From Favolaschia claudopus (taxonomy: Eukaryota; Basidiomycota; Agaricomycetes; Agaricales; Mycenaceae): DNA of 64,000 nt. This document shows, one piece after another, positions 1-11,705 of this stretch (positions within the stretch are counted from its first letter, which is position 1; every line of letters begins with the position of its first letter). The translations under genes were made by a program, and so were the position numbers. The stretch spans positions 2,108,001-2,172,000 of the forward strand of contig JAWWNJ010000024.1 of the NCBI GenBank assembly GCA_037176885.1, written 5' to 3'. The notes below the pieces were generated by a model. The model had not been told where the DNA came from, did not search any database, and saw only the letters and a list, made by a program, of their open reading frames with translations.

Positions 1-551
1 TCCGATGTTTATCGTACCAGGCTAGATGTAGCCTCCCTGTTGAAACCTTTCGATATGTCAAGGCTCAAAGCATTCCGCATCGAACCTGACAATCGGGTGA
101 CTATTTCGTGGAAATCGATGCCTAAGAATGCGATCGAGATGCTCGATATTTTCATTGAGGTGCGCCTATGTCTGTTTCAACTATTCTGACTATCTCATCG
201 CCGATTCAGGACAGTATCACTGAATTTTTGGACCTCTCCAACTTCCCCAACTTGCGATACCTCCGCCTGGATCTCGGGCGCTGGATACCCAACATATCTC
301 TATCCGCGTTAAGGAGCATTGCGGCTTCTCAAAAAATTCAGACACTGGTCATCTCCCTGTGTGACTATCCGCTGGACAAGTCGTTGTTCCCCGCCTTGGA
401 CTCCGTTCTCGCTTCGCTTCCAGTCTCGGAGGTGGAGATCGAACAAACGGGACTGTTCGATCCGAATGCGTCTCGTTTGTTCCCCAATCTGGTTGAGCGG
501 AAGCTGGTATGGTTTGAAGATCATGCGTTCAATTTTTTTGGCTCGCTTTAG
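1..551 (+). CDS. F-box/LRR-like protein, 3' end (5' cut by window edge)
   Basis: The frame is open from base 1, and the protein begins upstream of the window. An intron at 160-209 (GTGCGC...CAG) joins an exon ending in ...MLDIFIE to one beginning DSITEFLDLS, keeping frame. The rest has leucine-rich character (FPNLRYLRLDLG, LRSIAASQKIQTLVI, LDSVLASLPVSEVEI). It is clearly paralogous to the gene at 3607-4839, sharing the intron position and the segments LDVASLLKPFDM / LRIAALLYAFDM and NAIEMLDI / NAIEVLDI. By analogy with fungal F-box/LRR proteins it may be a substrate receptor for an SCF ubiquitin ligase, but the F-box itself is outside the window, so function is inferred from the paralogue only. 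Confidence 0.6.
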
Positions 552-1059
552 TGACTTCACTCTTAGTTTCGTTCTGTTCACCGATCTTATGAATTCAACG
601 AAGCGGAAATTTCACAACGGTGGCGAGTACGAGCAACTATTGTATGTCGCAATCCAAACCGAGAGCTAACGTATCACAGGATCTCATTGACACATTGTAA
701 ATAATGAATGAACACGTATAGAACAGATCGTGTTGAACAGTCAATATTTATTTATTTATTCATCGGCAATATACAGAGTGCAATTCTCAGAATATTGAGT
801 CGCACTTCAAGCAAATTCTCTTCGAATGACAATGTTGACAACTTCATCCAAGAAGAAAACTCAATCTGGGCATTCTTACTACAATTAGCGGCCTTCTCTA
901 AACAGCCTTGCGGTTATCATTCGTTGGAAGTTGAACAAACACCGCCGAACATGTCTTGGATTGACAATGACGGCGACGGATACGTGTGATCCGTGAATTG
1001 CGGAGCATGCTGCCTCTTTCTTCTTGACGACGACGACCTTCCGCACACGCCCCGCGCCT
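552..1059. other. intergenic, no convincing gene
   Basis: AT-richer spacer between the left-edge gene and the promoter of the 1235 gene. A 93-codon open stretch on plus (708-989) has no recognisable motif or paralogue and is probably chance. Confidence 0.5.
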
Positions 1060-1066
1060 TATAAAA
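1060..1066 (+). promoter_or_regulatory. TATA box of the 1235 F-box gene
   Basis: The sequence TATAAAA lies 169 bp upstream of the ATG at 1235 in a CT-rich leader. It is the best TATA match in the spacer and is correctly oriented. Confidence 0.5.
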
Positions 1067-1234
1067 CACAGCTTCCTCCCGAATCAGTGGCTTACACTAC
1101 TAGTGATTCTCCACTCTACGTACCTCATTTCTATCTCCCGCCAAAGCCGTGAACCTGGAGAAGCTCGCTCGAACTCTCCACGATTACCGTAGCTTCATAC
1201 CAATTTCTTCATCTCTCGACCAGCACTCCGCGGC

Positions 1235-2695
1235 ATGAAGATCTTAGACTTTCCGAACGAGCTGCTCTTCCGAATCTTTGCGGAGGTCTTACCCAACCCA
1301 GTCGGTGCACCTGAGGACTTCGACTACACAGCTTTGCGTGAGCAGAGTCGCGAAGATGGTCATGTTCAGGCTGTCCAGACTCTGCGCTTGACCTGCGCCC
1401 GCTTCTGCGAAGTCAGCTCAGAGCTGCTCATCATTCATCTCGATCTGGATATCTCGCCGGATAGCCTCAGCAGACTGGAGCGCATCGCATCGCATCCCAC
1501 CATTCGTAACGGCGTGCGGAGCGTACGGCTCTGCATCGACCGTCTGGATCCCAGCTACGCCAACGACTTATCTGCGTTCGCAAAGCTGGTGCGATACACA
1601 GCCGTGATGCACCTCAAATGGGTCTTGAACAGCGCCGATGCGGAGGAGCTATGGCAGGATAGACAGTTCTGGGTGAGAGCTGCGGATCGCTTGTTCCCAC
1701 CAGAGTACGCCGATACAAGGGAATCGAAATCGGAGGAAATGGAAAAGAAGATCCTCCGGTATTGCGAGCTGCTTCGGACAGCGCACCAGCATCTTCGCCG
1801 GGCATTTGATGCACAGGTATCGTTGCTTCTCTCGGATTCGTTTGCCGCTCGCGTTGCTACTGCCATCGCCGCGATGCCGCACGCCCGACGGTTCGAGCTT
1901 CGCAGCGCAAGCAACCGAACCCGCATTCTACGCCTCGAGGAGTGGTATAATCAGGAGGAATTCTACGGAAGTTCCCCCTACCAATCTGTGCTCCGCTCCA
2001 TGGAACGTTCCTTGTTGTTGGGTTGGTCGGATACATCGTCCAAAGGTCCCCCCTCCCCCACCACTGCTCCTTCCGTCTCTCCCACCCTCACATTCCCGGC
2101 CGCTTTATTCTCTGCCCTCCATACCGCCGGCGCTTCCCTCGCTGCGCTCTCTCTCAGCTTAAGCTGTCCGGGCAGCGTGGAGATTCCACCACCGACCCCC
2201 ACACAAGAGAACGAACTGCGCTCGCTGGTTTCCAACCTGAAGGTCTTGGAGGTCAAGTGCTCAGCACCTGTAAACTTCAGGACGGGAATGCTTCCCAACC
2301 CACCGCCGAGGATGGATACTTGGGCAAAGCTTTTCCCGCTTCTTCAGCCGCTTGTGAACACCGAGAGCCTACGCTCCCTCGAGGTGAATGGGCATCACAG
2401 GGATAGTCTGCAGGCGCTAAGCCTTGGTGATTTGATCCCGATTCGACGCTGGGAACGCTTGTCTCGGATTATATGCAGCGGTGTGCCAATTCATCAATAT
2501 GAGCTGGAGAAGATTCTTAGCGCGATACCTCGAGGGCGTCGCATGGTTATCGATATGCGCCATGTCCAGCTGTTGAGCGGAACGTGGGATGAGGTGGTAG
2601 ATCTGTTGCGCCGGTTTGGGGGGAAAGAATTACAAGCGGTCCCAACATCGAACGACAAGCCGAAAATGGATATTAGCAACTTGGAGTCGTCGTAG
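1235..2695 (+). CDS. F-box-like protein, intact, intronless
   Basis: One 486-codon open frame without introns. The N-terminus MKILDFPNELLFRIFAEVLP has the F-box core (hydrophobic-P-x-E-L-L-x-x-I-F), followed by LRLTCARFCEVSSELL, typical of the helix after an F-box. Residues about 80-230 are helical with LDP, WVRAADRLFP and FAARVATAIAAMPHARRFEL segments. The C-terminal half has Leu-rich strands ending near LLSGTWDEVVDLLRRFGG. Expected role is substrate recognition in an SCF ubiquitin ligase, with the Skp1-binding F-box at the N-terminus; the substrate cannot be read from the sequence. A close paralogue, broken by a frameshift, lies inverted at 11706-13174. An upstream TATA box and clean 5' leader support this start. 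Confidence 0.75.
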   Translation: MKILDFPNELLFRIFAEVLPNPVGAPEDFDYTALREQSREDGHVQAVQTLRLTCARFCEVSSELLIIHLDLDISPDSLSRLERIASHPTIRNGVRSVRLCIDRLDPSYANDLSAFAKLVRYTAVMHLKWVLNSADAEELWQDRQFWVRAADRLFPPEYADTRESKSEEMEKKILRYCELLRTAHQHLRRAFDAQVSLLLSDSFAARVATAIAAMPHARRFELRSASNRTRILRLEEWYNQEEFYGSSPYQSVLRSMERSLLLGWSDTSSKGPPSPTTAPSVSPTLTFPAALFSALHTAGASLAALSLSLSCPGSVEIPPPTPTQENELRSLVSNLKVLEVKCSAPVNFRTGMLPNPPPRMDTWAKLFPLLQPLVNTESLRSLEVNGHHRDSLQALSLGDLIPIRRWERLSRIICSGVPIHQYELEKILSAIPRGRRMVIDMRHVQLLSGTWDEVVDLLRRFGGKELQAVPTSNDKPKMDISNLESS

Positions 2696-3606
2696 CTCGG
2701 GCTACAGTTGGAATTTATGTACTCTTCTATGTGTCTCTGCTTCTCGTACGCTGTTCTAACAATTTTCTTCTACTTATCTATTTCAAAATTCAGATTGACT
2801 TCTTTCTGCATTTACACAAATTTCGAGGTTATTTAGTCGATGAGACTTGCTCTCGTCCTGGTTCTCAGACAGGGCCTTTCTGGTTCTATCCAACTTAGGA
2901 AACCGGCTCCAGGAACTCGGGCCAGAGCGTCGGCCCGGCTCACCGGAATTGAGACTCCGCTTCGTTCCAAGCGGCGCTTCAAATCACTGCTTTTCTCCTG
3001 CCGCCATCATGTATGCAACGACAGTCACAGAATGCTCTGGACATGCGGATTAAAAAGTTCCCTTTTCTTGCCAATCCCACCCAAGACCTTCTTTACGCTT
3101 GCATGCTTTCGCCACTTGTTCTCGGGACTTCGCAATGTTGTTCGAGTCGTAATCCTGTCTCTTCGGCGCACATTTTATCCCTCCCCTGGCAGACCCTAAC
3201 TATGCGCCCTTTGTTCGTGTGCTCTCACTCCTGGTTTCTAGTCAAATCCCTCTCAATTGGATTGTCACTTCTACGCACCCTACAACCATTCAATCTTCTT
3301 CTTGCGACAGGATGTCATGCTCAGCGGGCCGGCGGCCGATTCAGAATAAGTACTTAGAGTGGGCTGACCTATGACACTGCTCTCATATCTCCGCCACATC
3401 TCTCTACCCGCGTTTTCGATCTGCATCTGCACTCAGGAGACTCTTTGCATGGGATTTCCAGCGTTTGCGTGAGTGCTCTAATGATAGACAAAAGCTCAAG
3501 TCTCGGATCGTCGGCCCGGGCCCGGTAAACTGAAATCCCGCGCACGGCGCTGCGCCTCAATCCACTTCCTCGCTCCTACCACGGGGACGCAACGAGCGGA
3601 CTCACC
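2696..3606. other. intergenic spacer
   Basis: No gene with recognisable features. Short GC-rich segments near 2925-2960 and 3505-3560 share GTCGGCCCGG and CCGG words and could be a degenerate repeat, but the match is weak. Confidence 0.4.
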
Positions 3607-4839
3607 ATGGACCTACCGAGTCCCCTGAAAGTGCAGGAACTACTAGATCGAACTATCGGCTTCCTCGCAGATAATACAAGCGATCTCATTGCATGCGCCC
3701 TCGTCGCTCATCCTTGGCTCCATCCTTCCCAGTCAACCCTGCTCTACGCACCCCACAAACATCTGGGACCCAACCGACATATCGACAAAATCTTCGGCCA
3801 GCAATGGCGTAAATGGTACAACACCATGGTCTCCTGGCCACATCTACTTCCCCTCGTTCGACATCTGTTTCTAGAGCCCAACCGCCTTCATGTGCAGAAC
3901 GTTGAGCTGATACAGATATGCGGGCTGGCTTTTACGCTGTTGAAGAGCGTGAAGGTGGATGTTCGGAAGCCGGATAAAGCGCTACGGAAGTCGTTGCAGC
4001 TTCTTTTGGGTCGCAATTCGCTACACCATCTGGATCTATATTTCTCGTGCTCTATCGTGGATTGCATGGAGATGCTGCAGCAGCGTCGGCGATGGACTGC
4101 GATGCATCATCTGGAGATTGCGGTCCCATTCACACCGAACCAATTGCTAGCATTTCGAACCAATCCTCCGCAAAGCCCTGAATCTCGTCTACCCGTTGTT
4201 GCGCTCAATCTGCTGTTCTGGGTGCCTTTTGGACTGCGTCAACCCGAAGATAATAGGGTGCTGCGTATAGCGGCCTTGCTATATGCGTTCGACATGGCAC
4301 AATTGCGGGCGCTCAGACTGCAATATGACTGGGATATTATGCTTGAATGGGATCCGGCGCCAGAAAATGCGATTTGAATGCGATCGAGGTTCTCGATATC
4401 TTGATTCATGTACGCGATAATATCTAGACCCTGCACCAACTCTTGAACTTACTCGCTCGCTCCACACACACAGGACACCCTCACCAGCTCACTCAACCTC
4501 TCGGATTTTCCAAACCTGCGCTTTCTCCGTCTTGAGATCCCGTCCGATCTGCCTGCAATCATCTTCTCTACTTTGAGGAGTCTTGCACCGTCACAGCACC
4601 TCCAGACGCTAGTGATCTGCATGGGATACGTGTCATCATCCAACCAGCCTCGGCTGGTCGAGCTCAACGAGATCTTGGCTTCCCTTCCGGTGTGTTCCGT
4701 GGGATTGGAAGAGAAGATCATATATTACGGTCCCCCTCCTTCCCATTTTTTCTCAAAATCGGTGGCACGGCTCGGAAATTCGGTAAAAATTTTCAATTGG
4801 TGTCCGGTAAATTTTCCGTATCATCTCACTTCAATCTAG
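3607..4839 (+). pseudogene. F-box/LRR-like paralogue truncated by an 11-bp duplication
   Basis: The open frame from 3607 (MDLPSPLKVQELLDRTIGFL, an F-box-like start, then LIACALVAHPWL) runs 256 codons to a stop at 4375-4377. At 4366-4384 the octamer AATGCGAT occurs twice with TTG between. Removing 11 bp restores the frame into ...AIEVLDILIH, the exact counterpart of the left-edge gene, followed by the equivalent intron at 4410-4473 (GTACGC...CAG) and a terminal exon 4474-4839 (DTLTSSLNLSDFPNLRFLRL...). So an ancestral two-exon F-box/LRR gene appears truncated; alternatively a 256-residue protein is still made. Calling it a pseudogene rests on the comparison with the paralogue. Confidence 0.6.
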
Positions 4840-5780
4840 TTTAGTACCATTAGCGGGGCGGAAGCGGGTTCCACGCGGTTCTGGTCGGTGTGTTGTTCCT
4901 TTCGTGCGTGCGTCGAGCCCAACAGCTGAATTTCTTCCCCAGAAGTTGGTCGAGACCTTGTAGATTTTGACAAGCTGATATTCCCATGTCTAGAATGGGT
5001 GCTAGGTGGGACTCGCTTCAAATGGATGCAGGGGCGAGGGTACAACGGCTTTCAGTTTTCCACGATCCTCCGAATGCGCCCCACACTTCTTCAGGATTCT
5101 CATATGAGTCACGAATTTTCAATCGCATAACTCACGCTAAAATGCCCCGATCTCCGTCGTGTTGATGGTCGAACCGGAACAGCCTTGTTTTCTCGATTCG
5201 TCTCAGGCTCGCGGCGACGCCACCGATTGATACAGGAACGCGATGCATCTCTAGAGTATTTACGAGGCGTCTTCTGCGTGATTAGAAATTGTTCTTGTTT
5301 TTTTATACCCTGTTTCGAAAATTGTTGAACCTGAACGTCAGGCTGAGTAGATAGTACTAGTACGGTTGTAATGTGTTGGGTAAGTTTTAATCATCCAAGT
5401 CAGAAGGACCCACAACGCAACGCCTCAGCGAATAAGGGTGTTAGTTTTCCATGATGATGACCGTTTTGAAAGCCATCCCGCCTATTTCCGCGTTCCCATC
5501 CGAGTCAAATCCGAGTCATTGATTTCGAATTCGATGAGGGATTGCACGCTCAATAGACTAATTTAACAGCCTTGTTGTTTCCATTCGTCATGTCTGCACG
5601 CAGTCTTCGTGACGAGAAAGCCTGGCCAAGTAATGCACGAGGCGTCGTGGCAAAATGAGTATCGTGCTCTGGGCGCTTTGACCTTTTAAAAATGTTTTTA
5701 GCTTGTATTCAGTGTCACATTCAAACGTATTGTGATTATTCCATCGAAGGTACCTACGAAGGAACACAGTACTGAAAGCA
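4840..5780. other. intergenic, no gene seen
   Basis: No sustained coding signal on either strand. It separates the truncated F-box gene from the 3' end of kinase copy A. Confidence 0.5.
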
Positions 5781-7049
5781 TCAATAGCCCATATCTTCGT
5801 ACTTGCGGGCAGGTGGATAGTCCTTTCGTACCATGCTCATCGCTGAGCGAGCTAGATAGCTCACCGTGCCCGCCTTCTCGATGATGGGCGCCCGCAACTT
5901 CTGCTGGGGTATCTGCTCCACGATGCTGTTCAATTCCTCTAGAGACTCAGAAGGCTCCGGTCGATCATTAGGATCGGTACTCGTCATTCGATCGGCTACG
6001 GAGCGAAACGGTTTGAGTGCTGGATATGTCTTTGAGATATCGGTTAGAAATAGATAGAGTCCGAGCGTCGAGGAAGAGACTCACGTCGATTAATTTATGC
6101 ATCGTCAACCCCAACTGGAATATATCAACCTTGAAAGGGTTGTATGGAACAGTAAGGGATAATTCCGGAATCGTCTTGAATGTTCGCAGAGTGCCGGTGT
6201 TCAAAGCAGTGTGTCTTCCTTGAGGATAGTACTTCGACAGCCCAAAATCGATGTAATAATAGTTCACGGGCGCGACAGAGCAACGGTGGTTCCAAGTAAA
6301 GATCCCAGGCACGCCAATGTGCGTATCCTGAGAATAGAAGTGCGAGCCGGCGGTACGACTCGGGATTCGTCCATCATGAGATTCTGAGGGGCGATATCAC
6401 TGAGCGATAAGAGTCATCAGCTCAGGATTGGGAGTGAACTTCAGGAGCGGTAGCACGCACAAATGACATATGTTATTGTCGTGCATGAATTGAAGTCCCT
6501 GCGAGATTCTGATCAGAAGGATACAGTATTTGAGGAAGCGATGCCTGACTTCTAGAAACTGTCGCATGGCTTCAAGAAACTCAGCGCGACAGTGAAATGC
6601 TGGATGATCGAAACGACGGGTGTAAGGCATAACTAGAAGCGAATAGCGTCCATCGGGAGGCACCGAGATAACATCGAATAAAGGAATGGTGCGGTTCCTC
6701 GGATCCTGAATCCGCAAAAGATGTTTGATGATCCAAAGCTCCATTGAATTTGTCTCCACTCTTTTCAAAACTACCTTGACATCGTCGCGGATACGAACTG
6801 CATCGAGCGCGTTATCTTTCTAGAAACGAGACGTTTGAAAGGATGGGCCATTTTCTCCATCGAAGGACGACTTACAAAACTGGGTAGATGATCGTCTTGC
6901 CATGTTCGTTCTGCGCCTGGGACCTTCCATGAAGGAAACCAATTCGGGTCGTATCGTGGTCGGAGTTTGTAGCCGGCGGAGAGAAGAAAGGGTTGCATCT
7001 CGACCCATTTCTTCTCATTGTCGTACCAAGGGCGGTCGGAGAGATCCAT
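5781..7049 (-). pseudogene. protein kinase-like gene, copy A (one frameshift)
   Basis: Minus-strand gene with introns matching those of copy B at 13839-15107. The start (MDLSDRPWYDNEKKWVEMQPFLL) aligns with copy B. Kinase hallmarks are VKVVLKRV (ATP-binding Lys), a catalytic loop CHFDIAPQNLM split by an intron, and the metal-binding YYIDFGLS. After ESRVVP, near 6349-6351, one base is missing relative to copy B: the frame moves from VVPPARTS to the SHFYSQDTH frame. The rest (WNHRCSVAPVNYYYIDFGLS ... LRTFKTIPELSLTVPYNPFKVDIFQLGL) is well conserved. It is therefore either a recent pseudogene or carries one sequencing error. It is divergently oriented to the 7474-8899 gene. Confidence 0.7.
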
Positions 7050-7473
7050 CGCTACCGTGCCCAAGAGCTTTGTGGCGTTCGAGCATGTGGCGGCTTGTGA
7101 GTGGGTTTGTCGTGGAATGCACCGATCGAGCGTGAGAGACAGTTGACACGAATCTCGTGTTCCCGGGCTCTTGCCGAAGCACCTCAGTGCGCCGCGAATG
7201 CCTACAGGCAGCAGAAAACCCAAAGTGTACGAACTGGGAGCCTGGGTGCCGTGGGTCCAATCCAAGACATGACTCCTTCGCTTGCTGCTCGTTCGGTCGC
7301 GATCTGGTTCTAATTGGCGCAGTGGGCGCTTAGATGAGGGTTCATAAGAGAGGAATCATTGTGGGCGCAATTGCCACTCCCCCCTTCACTCCCTCTCTAG
7401 GATGTTCAACTTCCTCCTTGCCCCCAGGCGATGCTGAATTTAACCCTCAGACAAAGGCAAGCTTCAACTTTCA

Positions 7474-8899
7474 ATGTGCATCCAAGTTACTTACCCTCTG
7501 AATATTTACCCTCGACCAGGAACTCACTAGCAAGGAAAAGAAAGAGTTGAAAAAGTATAATTGACACACTCATAGCTCACCTTGAGCAATACGAGGAAGA
7601 CGAGGATCTCAAAGCTCAAGCTATTCGGCAGTTCAATCGGTCGGTCGTTGCGTTTCGAATCATTTGCTCTGGAGGCTGATTTCTTTTCATGTGGATAGTG
7701 CTTGGGACAATATCAAAAAATATCTGCACCTAAGGAAAGATCCATTGAGGAACCTGCTGCGAACGTTCATCGGAAAAGCGAGAGGACCTGTGAAAGTCGA
7801 GCTCGACGCAATGTGGCAGAAGTACGAGGTAAGAAGTTTACGCTCCGCCGATGAGACAAAAGACCGACTCCTCTTGTTTTCAGAAACAATCCCGGGAGCG
7901 CAAGGAGCAAGATCATTTCAACAATCATGCAGCGTCGCCATTTGATTCGGTGCCTGAATACGTGTGGGGTATCAATCGTCCTTCAACAGATTTGGGGGGC
8001 TCTGTGAGGTGAGCTCTCCAATCCATTTCGTCTAACGCACTCTGAGTACATCTCCTGGGATAGCGGTAGCCAGAGGTATGTGGCGGAGTTATGATCTCGC
8101 GCTCCATTGTTGAATTCACCTTTTCTAGTATCAGTGGTCATTACCCAGGCCATCCAGGTCCGTCGAGCAATGCTGGCTATCAATCATCCACCCATTCTGG
8201 ATCGAGCGGAAACTCAAGCACCGCCAGACGAAGGGTAACTATCGAGGTACCTGCGTCGGGTGTCTGTACTTAATGCTTTATATCTTCAAGCTACGAGTCC
8301 AGCGGAGGAGGCATCTCGGTCGGGAGCGCTAGGTACAGGTAATTTTTGGTCTTATCCTGAACGTTTTGGGAGGCCCGGTACTTATCCGGAGCCTCAGCCC
8401 GGACACAAAGGCTCTCGCCAACCTCCGTGCCATATTTCCAGCCGGGCCCGGTCAACCCTTCCTTCTACCAGGGACAACCTGGGCAAATCGCTCCTCAGTA
8501 TCATCCTCAGCAGTAATACGCTTCCCTCGCCAAATTTGAGAATCAACGCTGATGTGCAACAGAGCAGCGTCGGGTTCGGCCATTCTGCCCATGGTTCTGG
8601 ATCCAGTGGATATTCCTACACGGCGGCCAGCGCTGGGCACAGGTACTTCGTCGACGCTCTACTCTGAAAGCGAATCACTCACACAATATCATTAGCCCAG
8701 CTCCGTATATGCAAGGCTTTGCTCCATACCCCGGGCCACAACAGTACGCGCTGCGGCACATAATACTCAGTTCACCGTGACTGAGAGCTTTACCACTGAC
8801 AGGACCGTGGCAGACTTCTACGAGTATAGCGTCGACAGCTACAATCAACGCATGCGCCGCGACAGACGGGATCCCGCTGGCCTGTGGGAGTACTATTGA
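7474..8899 (+). CDS. unrecognised protein with helical N-domain and disordered Gly/Ser tail, copy A
   Basis: The family is not recognised. Exons inferred by comparison with copy B (15408-16835) encode ELTSKEKKELKKY, then IDTLIAHLEQYEEDEDLKAQ, then AWDNIKKYLHLRKDPLRNLL and FIGKARGPVKVELDAMWQKYE, a compact charged helical domain. Introns include 7828-7880. The second half is spliced from many small exons rich in Gly, Ser, Pro and Tyr (GHYPGHPGPSSNAGYQSSTH) and ends FTVTESFTTDRTVADFYEYS ... GLWEYY. The 5' exon is uncertain; the conserved part starts at about 7519. One extra A near 7558-7560 breaks the frame relative to copy B. It is divergent from kinase A, and the same gene pair occurs at 13.8-16.8 kb. 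Confidence 0.5.
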
Positions 8900-9806
8900 G
8901 GGAAATGACGGCGACAAGTGACTTCAAAAGCGCGTTTGATTCACTTTTTCCCCGCCCAAACCACATTATGCATTCCGTCTTGTGCTATCTTCTCAGGCTG
9001 TACAGTAATCTGACTGTAAAGAATCATTTTTTCTGTCTGTTTCCCATTTTGGGATCACCAAATTCTGTTCGATTTCTGTACATGTTCTTCAAAGTTCCTT
9101 GAGGATCGGCACTGCGAAAAAGCTCCAGCTCTTCCCCGGTTTTCGCCTGGCTTCAAGGAACGGGTCTCCAGCCGACTGCCTTCCTTCGGCACTGGACTGA
9201 TGAGATCGTATTGCCGGGCTGAATATTGACGGACTCTAGCCGTCGCACGGGCCGCCTGCTTTGAGAGCCAAGACTCAACTTCAAGAGTGATTCCAATTTG
9301 CCGGCCGAGCTCCGAGATCATTCTGCACCAGCGGAATCCGACCTCAATTGTTGTTACAGGAATTCAATCCGGGAATTGCGATTTTAAAACCAACCACCTA
9401 AATTTTCAACTGTTCCTCGATTTTCTACGATCAACCTTGATGGCATAGACTGAAATACTTTGAGAAAGGAGTAGGTAGGCTCTCAACACGACGTTCTATT
9501 GTCGTCAGGAGCCACTCTCCCTCGCGATGGAAGCCCTCGTCGTTCTAGGCATGACGAGACCATCGACATCAGCTGCTGCCCATGGGGTGTAAGGTATGTG
9601 TATCCCTCGCCAATTCACTCATCCAGAAGCACGAACGAAGCAAGAATACGAAATAAGATACAACGAAACCGAACCACAAGTCAGGTCAGTAAATACGATA
9701 CATCCATCTCATCTCATACAATCAAGAAACAGCCCAGTATCACTTCGTGTCCATCCCACCCGAGCCACGCATTACCCACCGCTTCCAAATCTTCAACCCT
9801 GCCCTA
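8900..9806. other. intergenic, no gene seen
   Basis: Between the converging 3' ends of the disordered-tail gene and the eIF4E-like gene. No motif-bearing open frame was found. Confidence 0.45.
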
Positions 9807-11388
9807 CTACGCAGCACCACCAGGCGTATGATCAACCGCCGAGTTCCGGAAGCTGCTGTTGTCTTGCATGGAGTCTGCAGGGCGAACGAAATGTGAGTGT
9901 GCATGGCCGGAGCAAACGAAGGATAAGAGGAAATTGGAGCGAACGAAGGACAAAAGGTAAACGTAAACGAAAGCGAAATGTAGAGCCCGAGGGTTCAAGA
10001 TGAAAACGAAAAGAGGGAGCCAGTGAGGGACCACGAGGAAATGACGAAGGGAAGCAAAAGCGAAAAAAAAAAAATTAGGAGACCAGGCATGAAAAACTGA
10101 AACTAAAAAGAACGGAGCAGAGCAAGGGACGAAAGGGAAAGTCGAACGAAAGCGAAAGTAAACGCGAAAAATTAGAGAACAAGCATGAAGATGAAACCGG
10201 GAACGAAACAGTGAAGAAAAAGGAAGGAGGATAAGAATACAGAACCAAGAAAACGAGAGCTAGAGGAAGAGAACCTACCACTGTTGGACTTGTACTCCAT
10301 AATCGTAGACGTCGGCAGGTTGAGAACTTGCCGTAGGGTTTCTCTGTCGAACCATAATCAGCGCTTCATGTTAAAAAAAATCAAATCAAGGCGCTCACTT
10401 TATCCGCTCCTTCACCCGCGCATCGTGCTCCACCCGATTCCACAACGAAATAATATCCTCGCTCTGCCTCACGCTAATCGTGCACCCGCATATCTCCGGC
10501 ATCTCCTCCCCCTCTCCCTCAGCATCCGCATCCGCCCCGTCCTCCGCATCCTCATCCTCCCAACTCTCCCTCGCGGCCTGCCTTCACCATCCCGACACGC
10601 AGCAAACATATCCCCGACCACGGCACACACCAACGCCTCCCAGATCCGATCCGCAACGCCCTTGCGCAGCCGCACGATGTACTTCCCCGCCGGTGATGTT
10701 GAGCGGGTCTTCCCACACGGGACGGGCGACGCCGGAGTGGAAGAGGAGGTAGTCGGTCGTGGGGAGGAGGTGCGAGGGTGGGGTGAGGTGGGGTGTGGAG
10801 GGACCAGAAGGATTCGACCTGCGGTGCGTGAGTGAATAATATTATCATTAATGAAAAGAAAGAGATGTGGTGAACGCACGCTACTGAAAGACGCGACGCG
10901 TTTGATGCCTTCTTCGTAGCTGATGAGTTTGTTCCCCGGTGTGCGTTGTTGGAACCAGAACACCCAGCTGCATCGAACATATATATAAATCCGCGTAAAG
11001 ATTAGAAAAGAAAAGAAATAGATGGAACAGAAAGACCGGAAACGACGCACGTATTCCTCAACGGATGGACACTAGCCAACGCAACATCCGCCTCCTCGTC
11101 GACCACCTTTCTCGCTTCGCTATGCGCGTCGACGCTCGTGGAAAAATGCTTGGATGTGGAGCGGGCGCGGCCAGCTGATTGGCTAGCGCTTGATTTCGGA
11201 GGACTCGGAGCCGTCGTTGTCGTCGCGGTCGACGATGGCGGAGGGGCGGCAGCGGCAGCGGCGACGGTGATGTTGGAGTTCGAGATGGAGAGGAAGCGGG
11301 AGTTGCTGGAGTGGTTGGAGAAGTAGCTGCTCATCCAAGGGCCAAGCGGCGTCGCGGTGGAGAATAAGACGTGATGTTTGTTTGTCAT
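9807..11388 (-). pseudogene. eIF4E-family cap-binding protein (eIF4E2/4EHP-like), frame broken by indels
   Basis: Exon 1 (11051-11388) has a disordered Ala/Ser/Pro leader ending VHPLRNT. Spliced exons give WVFWFQQRT...SYEEGIKRVASFSS, VESFWSLH, HLLPTTDYLLFHSG, RPVWEDPLNITGG, GKYIVRLRKGVADRIWEALV, an acidic stretch, then GCTISVRQSEDIISLWNRVE, ETLRQVLNLP and a last exon ending DHTPGGAA. This is the eIF4E fold: cap-stacking aromatics, the WED motif, GGKYI and the SVR/W motif. The family binds mRNA 5' caps in translation control. The frame is lost at an extra C in the CCCC read on minus at 10790-10793, an extra G at 10685-10688, and once more near 10560-10600. Because such a gene is usually needed, sequencing error is a serious alternative. 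The last intron (about 390 nt) is unusually long for this window. Confidence 0.7.
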
Positions 11389-11705
11389 CGTCTTTTGTGA
11401 AAGGCGTCGGGCCGAATTTGATCGATTGCCGAAGCGGCATGTTGAAGGTTGAATATCTTAATTATGGCGAAGAGACGGATTCTCTCCGGTAGGCGAGGCC
11501 AAGGTGAAACTTGGCAAGAGGCTATATCATGATGAATGATTGATCGGTTACTGCAGACTCGAAACGATCTTGGTTCAGACGGAATCAGACCGCCTTCAAC
11601 TTGCGACAAAATATAGGTAGAACGTGAAATAACGCGCAATAAATCCTGAAAGACATACGTACTTGGAAACACAAAGCGTACGTATATTCCGAGTGAAAGC
11701 CCAAG

